The notes: generated by a model not told the origin, from the sequence alone. 64,000 nucleotides of DNA from Epilithonimonas sp. JDS (GCF_021261315.1 NZ_JAJSAX010000001.1:1302001-1366000); one strand, 5' to 3'; shown: positions 37,217-46,553, counted from the stretch's first letter. A program made the numbers and translations.

Positions 37217-39661
37217 TTAATTTTTTATATAAATTCTTTTTACTCGCGGAGAAATAGAAGTTAGAACTTCGTAAGTAATTGTATTACAATATTTTGAAAA
37301 TTCTTCCAAGGTTGGATGCGAATTGAAAATCACCACAGAATCGCCTTCTTTTACATTTGCATTATCCACATTTATCATCATCATATCCATACAAACGTTA
37401 CCGACAATTGGGCAAAGTTTTTTATTAATGCCAACATTTCCGACCTTATTTCCAACCATTCTCGGGATTCCGTCTGCATAACCAACAGGAATTGTAGCGA
37501 TTTTTGTATCGTGTTCCGCTTTGAATTTTCTGCTGTAACCAACTGATTCACCAGATTTTACCTCAGAAATTTGAGACACAACAGTTTTGAAACTGACCGA
37601 GTCCTGAAGTTGTTTTTTAATCTTTTTGTTAGAAGATTCGCCAATCATTCCGATTCCGATTCTAACCATATCATATTGATAATCAGAATAATTTGAGATT
37701 CCCGCTGAATTTAAAATATGTCTTAAAGGTCTATATCCAAGTTGATTGATGAGATAACTTGAATTCTTCTCGAAAGTTTTAATCTGGTTTAATGTAAATT
37801 CTTTCTCTTCTGGAACATCAGACGACGAGAGATGGCTGAAAATACTCTGAACTTTGACATTCATTGTATTTAATTTTTCGTTTAATTCATCCAATTCAAA
37901 ATCCTTAAAACCAAGCCGATGCATTCCTGTTTCGAGCTTAATGTGAATCGGATATTTTTGCTGATTTCCGGATTTGATTAATTGCTCATTGAATAATTCT
38001 AAAACTCTCAGACTGTAAATTTCTGGTTCCAAATTATACTCAATCACAGCATCATAGCTGTGTTGCTCGGGATTCATTACGATAATTGGCGTCGTGATTC
38101 CTTTTTTCCTTAATTCAACGCCTTCGTCTGCGAAAGCAACGCCAAGATAATCAATGTGATGCAATTGTAAGAATTCTGAAATCTCATAACTTCCCAATCC
38201 ATAAGCATTTGCTTTTACCATTGCCATCATTTTGGTTTCCGGTTTTAGCAAAGATTTATGGAAATTGATATTATGAAGAATCGCATTTAAATTAATCTCC
38301 AAAACTGTATCGTGTTTCCTCAATTCAAGAATTTCTTTGATTTTTTCAATCTCGAATTTTCTTGCACCTTTTAGAAGAATAACTTGATTTTCAATTTCAT
38401 TAATTACTTTGCTATCAATGAATTGATTTGTATTATTAAAAGTAAAAGTTTCAGATTTAAAAAGTTCGTAAAACGCGCTAATTTCTTCTCCAATTAGAAA
38501 GACTTTATCAAATTTCTGCTCATTCACAAGCTCCGAAACTTCAGCATAAAGTTCCTGTGAATTATCGCTGGAATCCAAAATGTCCGTTAGAATCAGGGAT
38601 TTTTTTGGCTTGTTATATTCACCGATAAACTGAAAGGCAATCTTCAAAGAATCCAAATCCAGATTATAAGAATCATTGATAATCAGATTATTTCTAATGC
38701 CTTCAATACTTTCCAGACGCATTTCAATCGCTTTCAGAGCATCAATTTTTTCTTTGATGTCAGAATTAGAAATTTTTAATTCTTTCAAAATCCCGATTAA
38801 TGCGAGAACATTTGTTAAAGTTGCTTCGTCTCTTTGAAAAATCGGAAGCGTGATGATTTCATCAAAATATTTGATTTGAATATCCTGGGTTCTGTCATTC
38901 ACATCAGAAATAATATGAATGTCATTATTAATCTCTAATCCGTATGATATTAATTTTTTACTTGAATATAATTGATTTATAATTTTGACTGTCAATAAAT
39001 TATCAGCATTATAAAATATAATTTCTGAGTTTTTGAATAGCTTTAATTTTTCATAAATCAATTCTTCCTCAGAACTGAAATTCGCAGAATGCGCAGAACC
39101 AATATGCGTCAACAATCCAATTTTTGGATGGAAAATATTTTCCTGATTTTCCATTTCATTTGGCTTCGAAATCCCAACTTCGAAGATTCCCAACTCGTGT
39201 TTTTTATCGATTTGAAGTAATGATAACGGCAACCCGATTTGAGAATTAAAACTCTTCGGACTTTTCACCGTTACGAATTCATTCGCCAGACATTGATACA
39301 GCCATTCTTTCAAAATCGTTTTACCGTTGCTTCCGGTAATTCCAATCGAATTGATGTCAGAATGTTCAAAATGATATTTTGCCAAAGTCTGTAAAAACTC
39401 AACCGAATTTTTTGTAATGATTTGATTGATAGAAGGATTATCAATTTGATTTTCAGTAATAATCGTGTCAATTCCTTTCTCGATGACAGAATCAATATAT
39501 TTCTGACCTGAATTTTTTTTGGTATTGATAGCAAGAAACGCAGTGTGCTTCGTAGAATAAATCGTCCTACTGTCAAAAGCAATATTTTTGATTTTGATTT
39601 CGCCGTTTCCGATGACTTCGGAATAGGTAATGTCTGCAATTTCTTTGATGGTGTAATTCAT
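37217..39661 (-). CDS. MurF-alanine racemase fusion protein
   Basis: 814 residues. Residues 1 to ~450 are MurF-like (UDP-MurNAc-tripeptide:D-Ala-D-Ala ligase): P-loop GSNGKT at 110-115, LTHIGSAH, and the block INDSYNLDLDSL. Residues ~452 to 814 are an alanine racemase: PLP-binding Lys483 in MVKANAYGLG, ETGMHRLGF, VRIGIGMIG and VGYSRKF. The fusion couples D-Ala supply to peptidoglycan precursor ligation and is a known Bacteroidota arrangement. It lies in a tight run with tdk upstream and the patatin gene downstream. Confidence 0.95.
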   Translation of the reverse strand: MNYTIKEIADITYSEVIGNGEIKIKNIAFDSRTIYSTKHTAFLAINTKKNSGQKYIDSVIEKGIDTIITENQIDNPSINQIITKNSVEFLQTLAKYHFEHSDINSIGITGSNGKTILKEWLYQCLANEFVTVKSPKSFNSQIGLPLSLLQIDKKHELGIFEVGISKPNEMENQENIFHPKIGLLTHIGSAHSANFSSEEELIYEKLKLFKNSEIIFYNADNLLTVKIINQLYSSKKLISYGLEINNDIHIISDVNDRTQDIQIKYFDEIITLPIFQRDEATLTNVLALIGILKELKISNSDIKEKIDALKAIEMRLESIEGIRNNLIINDSYNLDLDSLKIAFQFIGEYNKPKKSLILTDILDSSDNSQELYAEVSELVNEQKFDKVFLIGEEISAFYELFKSETFTFNNTNQFIDSKVINEIENQVILLKGARKFEIEKIKEILELRKHDTVLEINLNAILHNINFHKSLLKPETKMMAMVKANAYGLGSYEISEFLQLHHIDYLGVAFADEGVELRKKGITTPIIVMNPEQHSYDAVIEYNLEPEIYSLRVLELFNEQLIKSGNQQKYPIHIKLETGMHRLGFKDFELDELNEKLNTMNVKVQSIFSHLSSSDVPEEKEFTLNQIKTFEKNSSYLINQLGYRPLRHILNSAGISNYSDYQYDMVRIGIGMIGESSNKKIKKQLQDSVSFKTVVSQISEVKSGESVGYSRKFKAEHDTKIATIPVGYADGIPRMVGNKVGNVGINKKLCPIVGNVCMDMMMINVDNANVKEGDSVVIFNSHPTLEEFSKYCNTITYEVLTSISPRVKRIYIKN

Positions 39662-39679
39662 TGATTTACAAAGAATAAA

Positions 39680-40267
39680 CTATTTATTTTTTTCGATAAC
39701 TTCTTCTACAAAAACTCTTCTGCTGACTGCATCGTAAGCTTCCGTTTCGCCCAATTCCACAAGGTCTTGTCCGGCAGAAGTTCTCATAGAATAATTGGCC
39801 AAATTCCCTGTTCGTCGGCAAATTGCGTGAACTTTCGTCACATATTCTGCGGTTGCCATTAGATTTGGCATTGGGCCGAATGGTCTTCCAAGAAAATCCA
39901 TATCCAAACCTGCAATTACGACTCTTATTCCGTTGTTTGCCAATTGATTAGCAACTTCAACAATGCTTTCGTCAAAAAATTGCGCTTCGTCAATCGCCAC
40001 CACGTGACAATTTGAACCCAGCAAAAGTATTTCGGATGGACTTTCAACAGCCGTACTTCTGATTTTAGTTTGATTGTGAGAAACCACATCTTCGTCGGAA
40101 TATCTTGTGTCGATTTTCGGTTTGAAAATTTCCACAATTTGACCAGCCATTTCTGCACGGCGAAGCCTTCGGATGAGTTCCTCCGTTTTGCCGGAAAACA
40201 TCGACCCACAAATAACCTCCATCCAACCACTTTGTTTGGAATGATTGATTGTATTTTCTAAAAACAT
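39680..40267 (-). CDS. tdk: Thymidine kinase (type II)
   Basis: 195 residues. Phosphorylates thymidine for salvage. P-loop GSMFSGKT at 21-28 and the DEAQFFDE block near 100 are clear, and the lasso region (RTSAGQDLVELGETEAYDAVSRRVF) is present. The usual zinc-binding cysteine pair in the lasso domain is reduced: only one Cys is visible in HAICRRTGNLANYSMR, so the structural zinc site is probably missing or altered. It is the first gene of the run to ybeY. Confidence 0.92.
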   Translation of the reverse strand: MFLENTINHSKQSGWMEVICGSMFSGKTEELIRRLRRAEMAGQIVEIFKPKIDTRYSDEDVVSHNQTKIRSTAVESPSEILLLGSNCHVVAIDEAQFFDESIVEVANQLANNGIRVVIAGLDMDFLGRPFGPMPNLMATAEYVTKVHAICRRTGNLANYSMRTSAGQDLVELGETEAYDAVSRRVFVEEVIEKNK

Positions 40268-40392
40268 TATTAATTTAGCAAAAAATTGTTTTAAAATTCA
40301 ATTAAGAAAAACTTAACGAAATCCTTTTACAGAACAAAATTGTTCTTAAATTTATAAACATCAAATTTAAGTAAAAATTAATAAGATTTATT

Positions 40393-41742
40393 ATGCAAAA
40401 CTTGCAACATCCATACGAAGAAATTTTCGGTGAAATCAAGATTCTATTGGCAGAATTGTCGAATTCTGATTCCTATGAAAATCTTTTGACCAAAGAAAAT
40501 CAGCTGAATCAGCTTTATCAAAAATTCTCTTTTCTGAAAATTTCGAATGAATTTGGTTTTTCGCCAACCACAAATGAATCGTTAGAAGTTACTGAAAATC
40601 AAGAAACAAACCTTGATTCTAATTTGAATTCTGTTGAGGAATTTGAGGATGAGAACAAAGTAGCGGAAATCATCGTGGCAGAAACTGAAGTTCACGATAT
40701 TTTTGATGATGTTCCGGAAGTTGAGGAAGTTCATTCATTTAAAGAAATTGATGAGCAAGAACATTCTCAGGCAAATGTGGTTGAGGAAGTTTCCAATTTT
40801 GCAAAAATCGAATCTCAAGAAAATGAAGTTGAAGAGGAATTTCAATCTGAAGAAATTTCAGTTTTAGAAGATGAATCTGTAGAGGAAGTTTCCAGTTTTT
40901 CAGAAATTGATTCCAAGGAAAATGAATTGGTAGAAGAAGTTTCAAACTTCGCTGAAATCGATTCTGAAGAAGAGAAGATTGAGGAAGAAATTCACTCTGA
41001 AAATTCTCAATTTGTAGAAAATGAATCTGTTTCGAATTTTGACGAAATAAATTCTGAAGAAAATAAGGTTGAGGAACAAGTTGAAGAAAACGAATTTGTT
41101 TCTGAAATTGAGGAAAATTTGTTGCAAGACAGTTCTCAGAAATTAGAGCCAATGCAGGACAGCCAGTTCTCTTTTGCGATGAATAAAGAAGAAATCCAAG
41201 CCCCAAAAGAAGAAAATTACGAAGAACGACTTGCTGAGAAAGAAGCCAAACTGAAAGAATTGGAAGAGAACCGCAGAAAAATCGTGGAGCTTTCCAAAAA
41301 CGCAGTTCCACAGGAAAAGCCAAGACAAGATTACGAAACGCAAGACGAACATCCAGATAAAAAATTCAGGCTCGCAAATATCAAAGGTTTGAAAGTGGCC
41401 AAATCACTTTTTGATGATGACCATTTGGAAGATATGGAGCAACATCAGCCAAAACAAGAATCGGGAAGCCTTTTGAAAAATAATGTGCCAACAGATTATA
41501 TGGAAGCGCCAAAACCAAAACCGGAATTTAAGCTCGACCTTAATGACAGAATTGCTTTCTCTCAACATCTTTTTGATGGAAGTCAAAGTGAATTGAATCA
41601 AGTGGTTACGGTTCTTAATTCTTTTACTTCGCTTGATAAAGCTCAAGAATTTTTGAGCGATATCTATTACGAAAGAGATTGGAAAAAAGTGGATAGTTAT
41701 GCACAGAGATTGTGGACTTTGGTAGAAAATAGATTTTTATAA
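40393..41742 (+). CDS. Acidic repeat protein, unknown function
   Basis: 449 residues. The N-terminal ~60 residues are helical; residues ~105-250 are extremely Glu-rich, with about five imperfect copies of a unit like EEVSNFAEIDSEENK; the C-terminal part (~330-449) is predicted folded and ends in YYERDWKKVDSYAQRLWTLVENRFL. No family was recognised. The stop codon directly abuts the rsmI start (41743), so the two are probably cotranscribed. An AGAACAA-aa-TTGTTCT dyad lies ~50 bp upstream. Confidence 0.65.
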   Translation: MQNLQHPYEEIFGEIKILLAELSNSDSYENLLTKENQLNQLYQKFSFLKISNEFGFSPTTNESLEVTENQETNLDSNLNSVEEFEDENKVAEIIVAETEVHDIFDDVPEVEEVHSFKEIDEQEHSQANVVEEVSNFAKIESQENEVEEEFQSEEISVLEDESVEEVSSFSEIDSKENELVEEVSNFAEIDSEEEKIEEEIHSENSQFVENESVSNFDEINSEENKVEEQVEENEFVSEIEENLLQDSSQKLEPMQDSQFSFAMNKEEIQAPKEENYEERLAEKEAKLKELEENRRKIVELSKNAVPQEKPRQDYETQDEHPDKKFRLANIKGLKVAKSLFDDDHLEDMEQHQPKQESGSLLKNNVPTDYMEAPKPKPEFKLDLNDRIAFSQHLFDGSQSELNQVVTVLNSFTSLDKAQEFLSDIYYERDWKKVDSYAQRLWTLVENRFL

Positions 41743-42417
41743 ATGAGTGGAATTTTATATTTCGTACCAACGCCAATCGGGAATTTGGAAGATATGACCT
41801 TCCGTGCGGTAAAAGTGCTGAAAGAAGTAGATTATATTTTATGCGAGGACACCAGAACTTCGGGATTTCTTCTGAAGCATTACGAGATTTCAAAACCTTT
41901 GAAGTCCTATCATTTGCACAATGAGCATAATATGACAGAAAAGGTCATTAATGATTTGGAAAACGGACAGACGATTGCGATTATCACGGACGCCGGAACA
42001 CCAGGAATTTCTGACCCAGGTTATCTCTTGGCAAAAGCTTGTGCGGATAAAGATTTGGAAATGATATGTTTGCCTGGTGCAACAGCCTTTGTTCCCGCGC
42101 TTGTAGTTTCCGGATTACCGAATCACGATTTCTATTTCGCAGGTTTCCTTCCACAAAAAAAAGGACGACAAACCAAACTGAAACAATTGGCAGAAGAAAA
42201 GAAAACCATCATTCTCTACGAAAGTCCACATAAAATAAATACAACCTTGGAGCAAATCAAAGAATTCTTCGGGGATGAGACCAAAGTCAGCTTGAGCAGG
42301 GAGATTTCCAAAAAATTTGAGGAAACAAAGCGCGGAAATATTGATGAGTTGATTGCATTCTCGAAAAGCAAAACTTTGAAAGGTGAGATTGTTTTGATTG
42401 TGAATAATTCTCTTTAG
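41743..42417 (+). CDS. rsmI: 16S rRNA (cytidine-1402-2'-O)-methyltransferase
   Basis: 224 residues. It methylates C1402 in the 16S decoding region. Family blocks: LYFVPTPIGNLEDMTFRAVKVLKEVDYILCEDTRTSGFLLKHY at the N-terminus, IITDAGTPGISDPGYLL, and LPGATAFVPALVVSGLP. The usual C-terminal extension of E. coli RsmI is absent. It begins immediately after the acidic repeat protein stop. Confidence 0.95.
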   Translation: MSGILYFVPTPIGNLEDMTFRAVKVLKEVDYILCEDTRTSGFLLKHYEISKPLKSYHLHNEHNMTEKVINDLENGQTIAIITDAGTPGISDPGYLLAKACADKDLEMICLPGATAFVPALVVSGLPNHDFYFAGFLPQKKGRQTKLKQLAEEKKTIILYESPHKINTTLEQIKEFFGDETKVSLSREISKKFEETKRGNIDELIAFSKSKTLKGEIVLIVNNSL

Positions 42418-42420
42418 AAA

Positions 42421-43245
42421 ATGAATTTGCTGAGATTCTTTTTTCTGTTGATTCCTACCTTTTTCCTTGCTCAAATTAGCTATGAAGGGAAGATTGGAAA
42501 TTATCCCGTCGAAATGGTTTTGAATGTTGAAGAGAATTCTACAAATGGAGTTTATATGTATTCAAAATATAATCAACCCATTTCTGTAATAGGAAAACTT
42601 GAAGATAAGAATCTTGTTTTGTTTGAATCTGAAGGAAAAATTAAAACAGGAAAATTCGTTTTTGAAAATTTCGAAGGCTTAAAAGAAGAATATTTTGGAA
42701 CTTGGACAAATCTCAAAACGAAAACACAGCTGGATGTTCATTTAAAGAAGAAAGAAAACCAAAAATCTTTCTTGCAGGCTGAAAGTACAAAGCAGTTTTA
42801 TTTCAGGGGAATTCAGGAAGACGAACAATCTTACCTTTTGATTATCAATAAAAAAGACAATCAGATTTTTCAAAGAATGAAGATGGAAGAATGTGGATTT
42901 GATGGCATTTATGACGTTTCGGTGGACGATTATAATTTCGATGGTTATGAGGATTTTCCAAGTTGCACACAATCTTACGCAGGTCCCAATACAAGCAAAA
43001 CTTATTTTTTATTCGATTCAAAAAAGAACCAATTTTTTGCAAGTGATTTCTACGGAACTTCTTTAGAATTCGATTCTCAAAAAAAGGAAATCATCGAAAC
43101 CAACCAATGTTGCGCAGGTGCATCCATCATCAAGAATATTTATAAGGTAGAAAAAAATCAGATGAAGTTGGTAAAAGCGCATTGCTATAAATGGAATGAT
43201 GAGCTTCAAAAACACGTAGAAAGTAAACCAAAAGATTGTGAATAA
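42421..43245 (+). CDS. Secreted protein, unknown function
   Basis: 274 residues with a signal peptide (cleavage near LAQ). It has a beta-rich N-terminal half (ISYEGKIGNYPVEMVLNVEENSTNGVYMYSKYNQPISVIG) and a C-terminal part with KEIIETNQCCAG and a metal-binding-like YDVSVDDYNFDGYEDF, reminiscent of repeat-like calcium-binding (XAC2610-type) proteins. No name is certain. It begins 3 bp after the rsmI stop. Confidence 0.62.
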   Translation: MNLLRFFFLLIPTFFLAQISYEGKIGNYPVEMVLNVEENSTNGVYMYSKYNQPISVIGKLEDKNLVLFESEGKIKTGKFVFENFEGLKEEYFGTWTNLKTKTQLDVHLKKKENQKSFLQAESTKQFYFRGIQEDEQSYLLIINKKDNQIFQRMKMEECGFDGIYDVSVDDYNFDGYEDFPSCTQSYAGPNTSKTYFLFDSKKNQFFASDFYGTSLEFDSQKKEIIETNQCCAGASIIKNIYKVEKNQMKLVKAHCYKWNDELQKHVESKPKDCE

Positions 43246-43265
43246 TTCTTAAAATACTATTTTTG
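43236..43265 (+). promoter_or_regulatory. fabG promoter
   Basis: TTG (43236-43238), 19-bp spacer, TATTTTTG (43258-43265), 31 bp before the fabG ATG. It overlaps the 3' end of the preceding gene. Confidence 0.6.
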
Positions 43266-43296
43266 CCATAACAATTAGAAAATACGATACAACTAT

Positions 43297-44040
43297 ATGG
43301 GACTATTAGAAGGAAAAGTTGCAATCATCACAGGTGCAACCCGAGGAATCGGAAGAGGAATTGCTGAAGTTTTTGCCAAAGAAGGAGCAAAGATTGCGTT
43401 CACTTACGCCGGTTCTGTTGAGAAAGCCAAAGAATTGGAAGCAGAACTCAGCAAAACCACTCAAATCAAAGGTTATCAGTCAGATGCGTCAGATTACGAT
43501 GCCGCTCAGAAATTGGTAGATGATGTTTTGGCAGAGTTCGGAGCGATTGATATCTTGGTAAACAACGCTGGAATCACACGTGACAATCTGTTGATGAGAA
43601 TGTCAAAAGACGATTGGGACACCATTATCAAAGTGAATTTGGACTCCGTTTTCAACCTGACCAAAGCCGTTATCAAACCAATGATGAAAGCAAAATCCGG
43701 TTCCATCATCAATATGACCTCCGTGGTTGGCGTGAAAGGAAATGCAGGACAGGCAAACTACGCTGCTTCCAAAGCTGGAGTAATTGGTTTCACAAAATCC
43801 ATCGCCTTGGAGTTAGGTTCCAGAAACATCCGTTGCAACGCCATCGCGCCAGGTTTCATCGAAACCGAAATGACTGCTGCATTGGACGAAAAAACTGTTC
43901 AAAACTGGAGAGATGGGATTCCATTGAAACGTGGCGGACAACCTGAAGATGTTGCCAATGCGTGCGTTTTCTTCGGTAGCAATATGTCATCATATATTTC
44001 CGGTCAAGTCCTGAATGTTGACGGCGGAATGTTGACTTAA
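43297..44040 (+). CDS. fabG: 3-oxoacyl-ACP reductase
   Basis: 247 residues. Reduces 3-oxoacyl-ACP with NADPH in fatty-acid elongation. Rossmann motif TGATRGIG (12-19), NNAG (89-92), catalytic Ser142, Tyr155 and Lys159 (YAASK), and C-terminal NVDGGM are all in place. It is bounded by its own promoter and a terminator-like hairpin, so it is likely monocistronic with partial readthrough to the next cluster. Confidence 0.95.
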   Translation: MGLLEGKVAIITGATRGIGRGIAEVFAKEGAKIAFTYAGSVEKAKELEAELSKTTQIKGYQSDASDYDAAQKLVDDVLAEFGAIDILVNNAGITRDNLLMRMSKDDWDTIIKVNLDSVFNLTKAVIKPMMKAKSGSIINMTSVVGVKGNAGQANYAASKAGVIGFTKSIALELGSRNIRCNAIAPGFIETEMTAALDEKTVQNWRDGIPLKRGGQPEDVANACVFFGSNMSSYISGQVLNVDGGMLT

Positions 44041-44060
44041 TAAAATTTAAAATAAAAATG

Positions 44061-44085
44061 AAATGCAGTGAGAGCTGCATTTTTT
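44061..44085 (+). terminator. Terminator-like hairpin between fabG and the Lgt-like gene
   Basis: AAATGCAG / CTGCATTT stem plus a T tail. It ends only 10 bp before the next ATG (44096), so it could attenuate that gene rather than only stop fabG. Confidence 0.65.
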
Positions 44086-44095
44086 GTTTCATTAT

Positions 44096-44851
44096 ATGCC
44101 TATTTACTTTCCTGTAACGTTTGAACTTTTTGGTAACGAAATTCTCCTGCATCCTGTTTTGGAATCTGTAGGGATTTTTTTGGCAATGCGTTATTATTTT
44201 TATCTAAAAAGAAAATCGAAGGAGAAATTACCGTTAAATGTTTCATTGGCAGTTTTAATTGGCGCAACAGCTGGCGCATTGATTGGTTCTAAGATCATTG
44301 GAAATTTAGAAAAACCGAGTGTACTTTTCAGTCATGATTTTAACTTTGTCAGATTCTGGACCAATAACACAATTGTTGGCGGATTAGCCTTTGGACTGAT
44401 AGGTGTAGAACTCGCAAAGAAAATCGTAGGACACAAAGAAAGCACAGGCGATTTGATTGTTTATCCGCTATTATTGGCAATGATCATTGGCAGAATTGGC
44501 TGTTTTTTCACAGGAATTTATGAGGAAACTTATGGTTTGCCGACCGATTCAATTTTCGGAATGCATTTGGGAGATCAATATCTCAGACATCCGGTGGCGC
44601 TTTATGAGATTGCATTTCTTCTATTCCTCTGGTTTGAACTTAAGATGATTGAAGGGAAAAATAAGTATCCATCGGGATTTCTGTTTCAGATCTTTATGCT
44701 GAGTTATTTCTGTTTCAGGTTTTTTCTTGATTTTGTCAAACCAAGGGAAGAAGTCATCGGAAACTTTGGAACAATCCAGATTGTGTGTTTATTGGTAATT
44801 TTATATTACATTTATAATATCAACAAAACAATTCAAAAACGAAGCAAATGA
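44096..44851 (+). CDS. Lgt-like membrane protein, catalytic His lost
   Basis: 251 residues, chosen from the ATG rather than an upstream TTG. It has about seven membrane helices and aligns with prolipoprotein diacylglyceryl transferase: GRIGCF (132-137) fits the Lgt signature, RHPVALYE fits the QLYE block, and FCFRFFLDFVKP the C-terminal motif. The essential His of E. coli Lgt (H103, in FHGG) is replaced by Val94 (IVGG). It therefore may not be a standard Lgt. It overlaps the next gene by 4 bp (ATGA). Confidence 0.75.
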   Translation: MPIYFPVTFELFGNEILLHPVLESVGIFLAMRYYFYLKRKSKEKLPLNVSLAVLIGATAGALIGSKIIGNLEKPSVLFSHDFNFVRFWTNNTIVGGLAFGLIGVELAKKIVGHKESTGDLIVYPLLLAMIIGRIGCFFTGIYEETYGLPTDSIFGMHLGDQYLRHPVALYEIAFLLFLWFELKMIEGKNKYPSGFLFQIFMLSYFCFRFFLDFVKPREEVIGNFGTIQIVCLLVILYYIYNINKTIQKRSK

Positions 44852-45093
44852 AATCATTAACCCTATTGGAAGTCGGAGGTCTGGGCGGATTAGTAGCGAT
44901 GATTATTGCGGTGATAGTCATTATTTCTGTAGTTGTTTCCGTGATCATCACAGTTATTGCAAAACTAATTTATGAATCAAAGGATAATCGCAAATTCACA
45001 ACCAAACAATTTTGGCAAACGATGCTGATCACACTTTTAATCTGCGGCCTTATCAGTGGAATGGTTTGCGGAGGAATACTTTCTGTAAGTTAA
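44848..45093 (+). CDS. Small two-helix membrane protein
   Basis: 81 residues with two hydrophobic segments (about 12-40, very rich in Ile/Val, and 60-80, TMLITLLICGLISGMVCGG). No family was recognised. Its ATG overlaps the Lgt-like stop (ATGA) and it ends 5 bp before the radical SAM start, so it is probably part of the same unit. Confidence 0.65.
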   Translation: MKSLTLLEVGGLGGLVAMIIAVIVIISVVVSVIITVIAKLIYESKDNRKFTTKQFWQTMLITLLICGLISGMVCGGILSVS

Positions 45094-45098
45094 AAATT

Positions 45099-46502
45099 AT
45101 GCCAGTTAGAGATTACACCTATTACGATTACACGATCAGTCTTTGCCCGGAATGTCTAAAGCGTGTCGGCGCAAAGATCATCATTGAGGACAATGCGGTT
45201 TTTATGACCAAAAGATGTCCGGATCACGGCTTTTTCAAGACCAAAATTGCGACTGATGTTCCTTATTATAAGAATATCAGAAACTACAACAAAGCTTCCG
45301 AAACGCCCGTTCACTTTGGGACAGATGTAGAGTTTGGTTGCCCTTATGATTGTGGTCTTTGTGTGGATCACGAGCAACACAGCTGTCTATCCATCGTGGA
45401 AGTTACGGATCGTTGCAATCTGACTTGCCCCACTTGTTATGCAATGTCATCACCGCACTACGGAAGTCACAGAACTTTGGAAGAGATTGAGGCGATGTTT
45501 GACACCATTGTTCACAACGAAGGCGAACCAGACGTGGTACAGATCAGTGGAGGAGAGCCAACGATACATCCGGAGTTTTTCAAAATAATGGATATTGCGA
45601 AGACAAAACCGATCAAACACCTGATGCTTAATACAAACGGCATCCGAATCGCGAATGATCCCGGTTTTGCAGAAAAGCTCGCCACCTACGCGCCAGAATT
45701 TGAAATTTATCTCCAATTTGATTCCTTCAAACCGGAAGTTTTAGAAGATTTCCGGGGGAAAGATTTGACTAATGTGAGGATGAAAGCTTTAGAAAAACTC
45801 AATGAATTGAATCTTTCCACAACACTCGTCATCGTTCTTCAAAAAGGAAAAAATATAGACGAAATTGGAAAAATTATAGAATTTGCCTTAAAACAAAAAT
45901 GTGTCCGCGGAATCACCTTTCAACCAGTCGAGATTGCCGGCAGAAACAGACAGGATTCGGCGCACGAAAAAATTACATTGACGGAAGTTCGTCAGGAGAT
46001 CCTTGATCAGTTTCCACTTCTGAACGGAGACGACATTATTCCGGTTCCGTGCAATCCCGATTCCCTCGCAATGGGTTATATTTTGAAATTAGAAAACGAA
46101 ATTATTCCATTAACAAGATACATCAATCCAGCCGATCTTCTAAACAACGAAACCAAAAATACCATCGTTTATGAACAGGATACAGGTTTGCAGATGCAGC
46201 TTTTGGATATCTTCAGTACAGGCATTTCCGTGGACAAAGTTCAGCCGAAAGTCAATCAGTTATTGTGTTGTCTGCCAGAGGTTTCTGCGCCTAATTTGGA
46301 CTATGACAACTTGTTCAGGATCATCATTATGAATTTTATGGACGCCCACGATTTTGATGTCCGTGCGGTCAAGAAATCCTGTGTTCACATCGTCAACAAA
46401 GACCTGAAAATGATTCCTTTTGAGACGATGAATTTGTTTTACAGAGACAGTAAAGTTCAATATTTGGAAGAGCTTAAAAAGGAAGGAAAGGTTTTGTTTT
46501 AA
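45099..46502 (+). CDS. Tes/MJ0619-like radical SAM enzyme
   Basis: 467 residues from MPVRDYTYYDY; a longer in-frame extension overlaps the upstream gene and is not plausible. N-terminal C16-x2-C19 plus C40 could be a rubredoxin-like site. C81-x3-C85-x2-C88 plus C96 suggests an extra Fe-S cluster. The radical SAM motif is C106-x3-C110-x2-C113 (DRCNLTCPTC), with ISGGEPT after it. This multi-cluster layout resembles archaeal Tes (tetraether synthase) and MJ0619. It follows the Lgt-like and small membrane protein genes, suggesting a lipid substrate, by inference. Confidence 0.8.
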   Translation: MPVRDYTYYDYTISLCPECLKRVGAKIIIEDNAVFMTKRCPDHGFFKTKIATDVPYYKNIRNYNKASETPVHFGTDVEFGCPYDCGLCVDHEQHSCLSIVEVTDRCNLTCPTCYAMSSPHYGSHRTLEEIEAMFDTIVHNEGEPDVVQISGGEPTIHPEFFKIMDIAKTKPIKHLMLNTNGIRIANDPGFAEKLATYAPEFEIYLQFDSFKPEVLEDFRGKDLTNVRMKALEKLNELNLSTTLVIVLQKGKNIDEIGKIIEFALKQKCVRGITFQPVEIAGRNRQDSAHEKITLTEVRQEILDQFPLLNGDDIIPVPCNPDSLAMGYILKLENEIIPLTRYINPADLLNNETKNTIVYEQDTGLQMQLLDIFSTGISVDKVQPKVNQLLCCLPEVSAPNLDYDNLFRIIIMNFMDAHDFDVRAVKKSCVHIVNKDLKMIPFETMNLFYRDSKVQYLEELKKEGKVLF

Positions 46503-46553
46503 AATAATCAATAGTCTGGATTTAAGAGGAGAAAAATTTGCTTTGTAAGAATT

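Noticed and set aside
40331-40346. Dyad AGAACAAAATTGTTCT upstream of the acidic repeat protein
   Set aside because: AT-rich and short; could be an operator but no regulator or second copy supports it, so it is not listed as a site.
40739-41323. 194-codon open frame antisense to the acidic repeat protein
   Set aside because: Glu codons GAA/GAG read in antisense as TTC/CTC, giving long Phe/Leu-rich frames; the sense gene is better supported.
45012-45098. N-terminal extension of the radical SAM gene
   Set aside because: It overlaps the small membrane protein, and the residues lack features; MPVRDYTYYDY at 45099 is the natural start.
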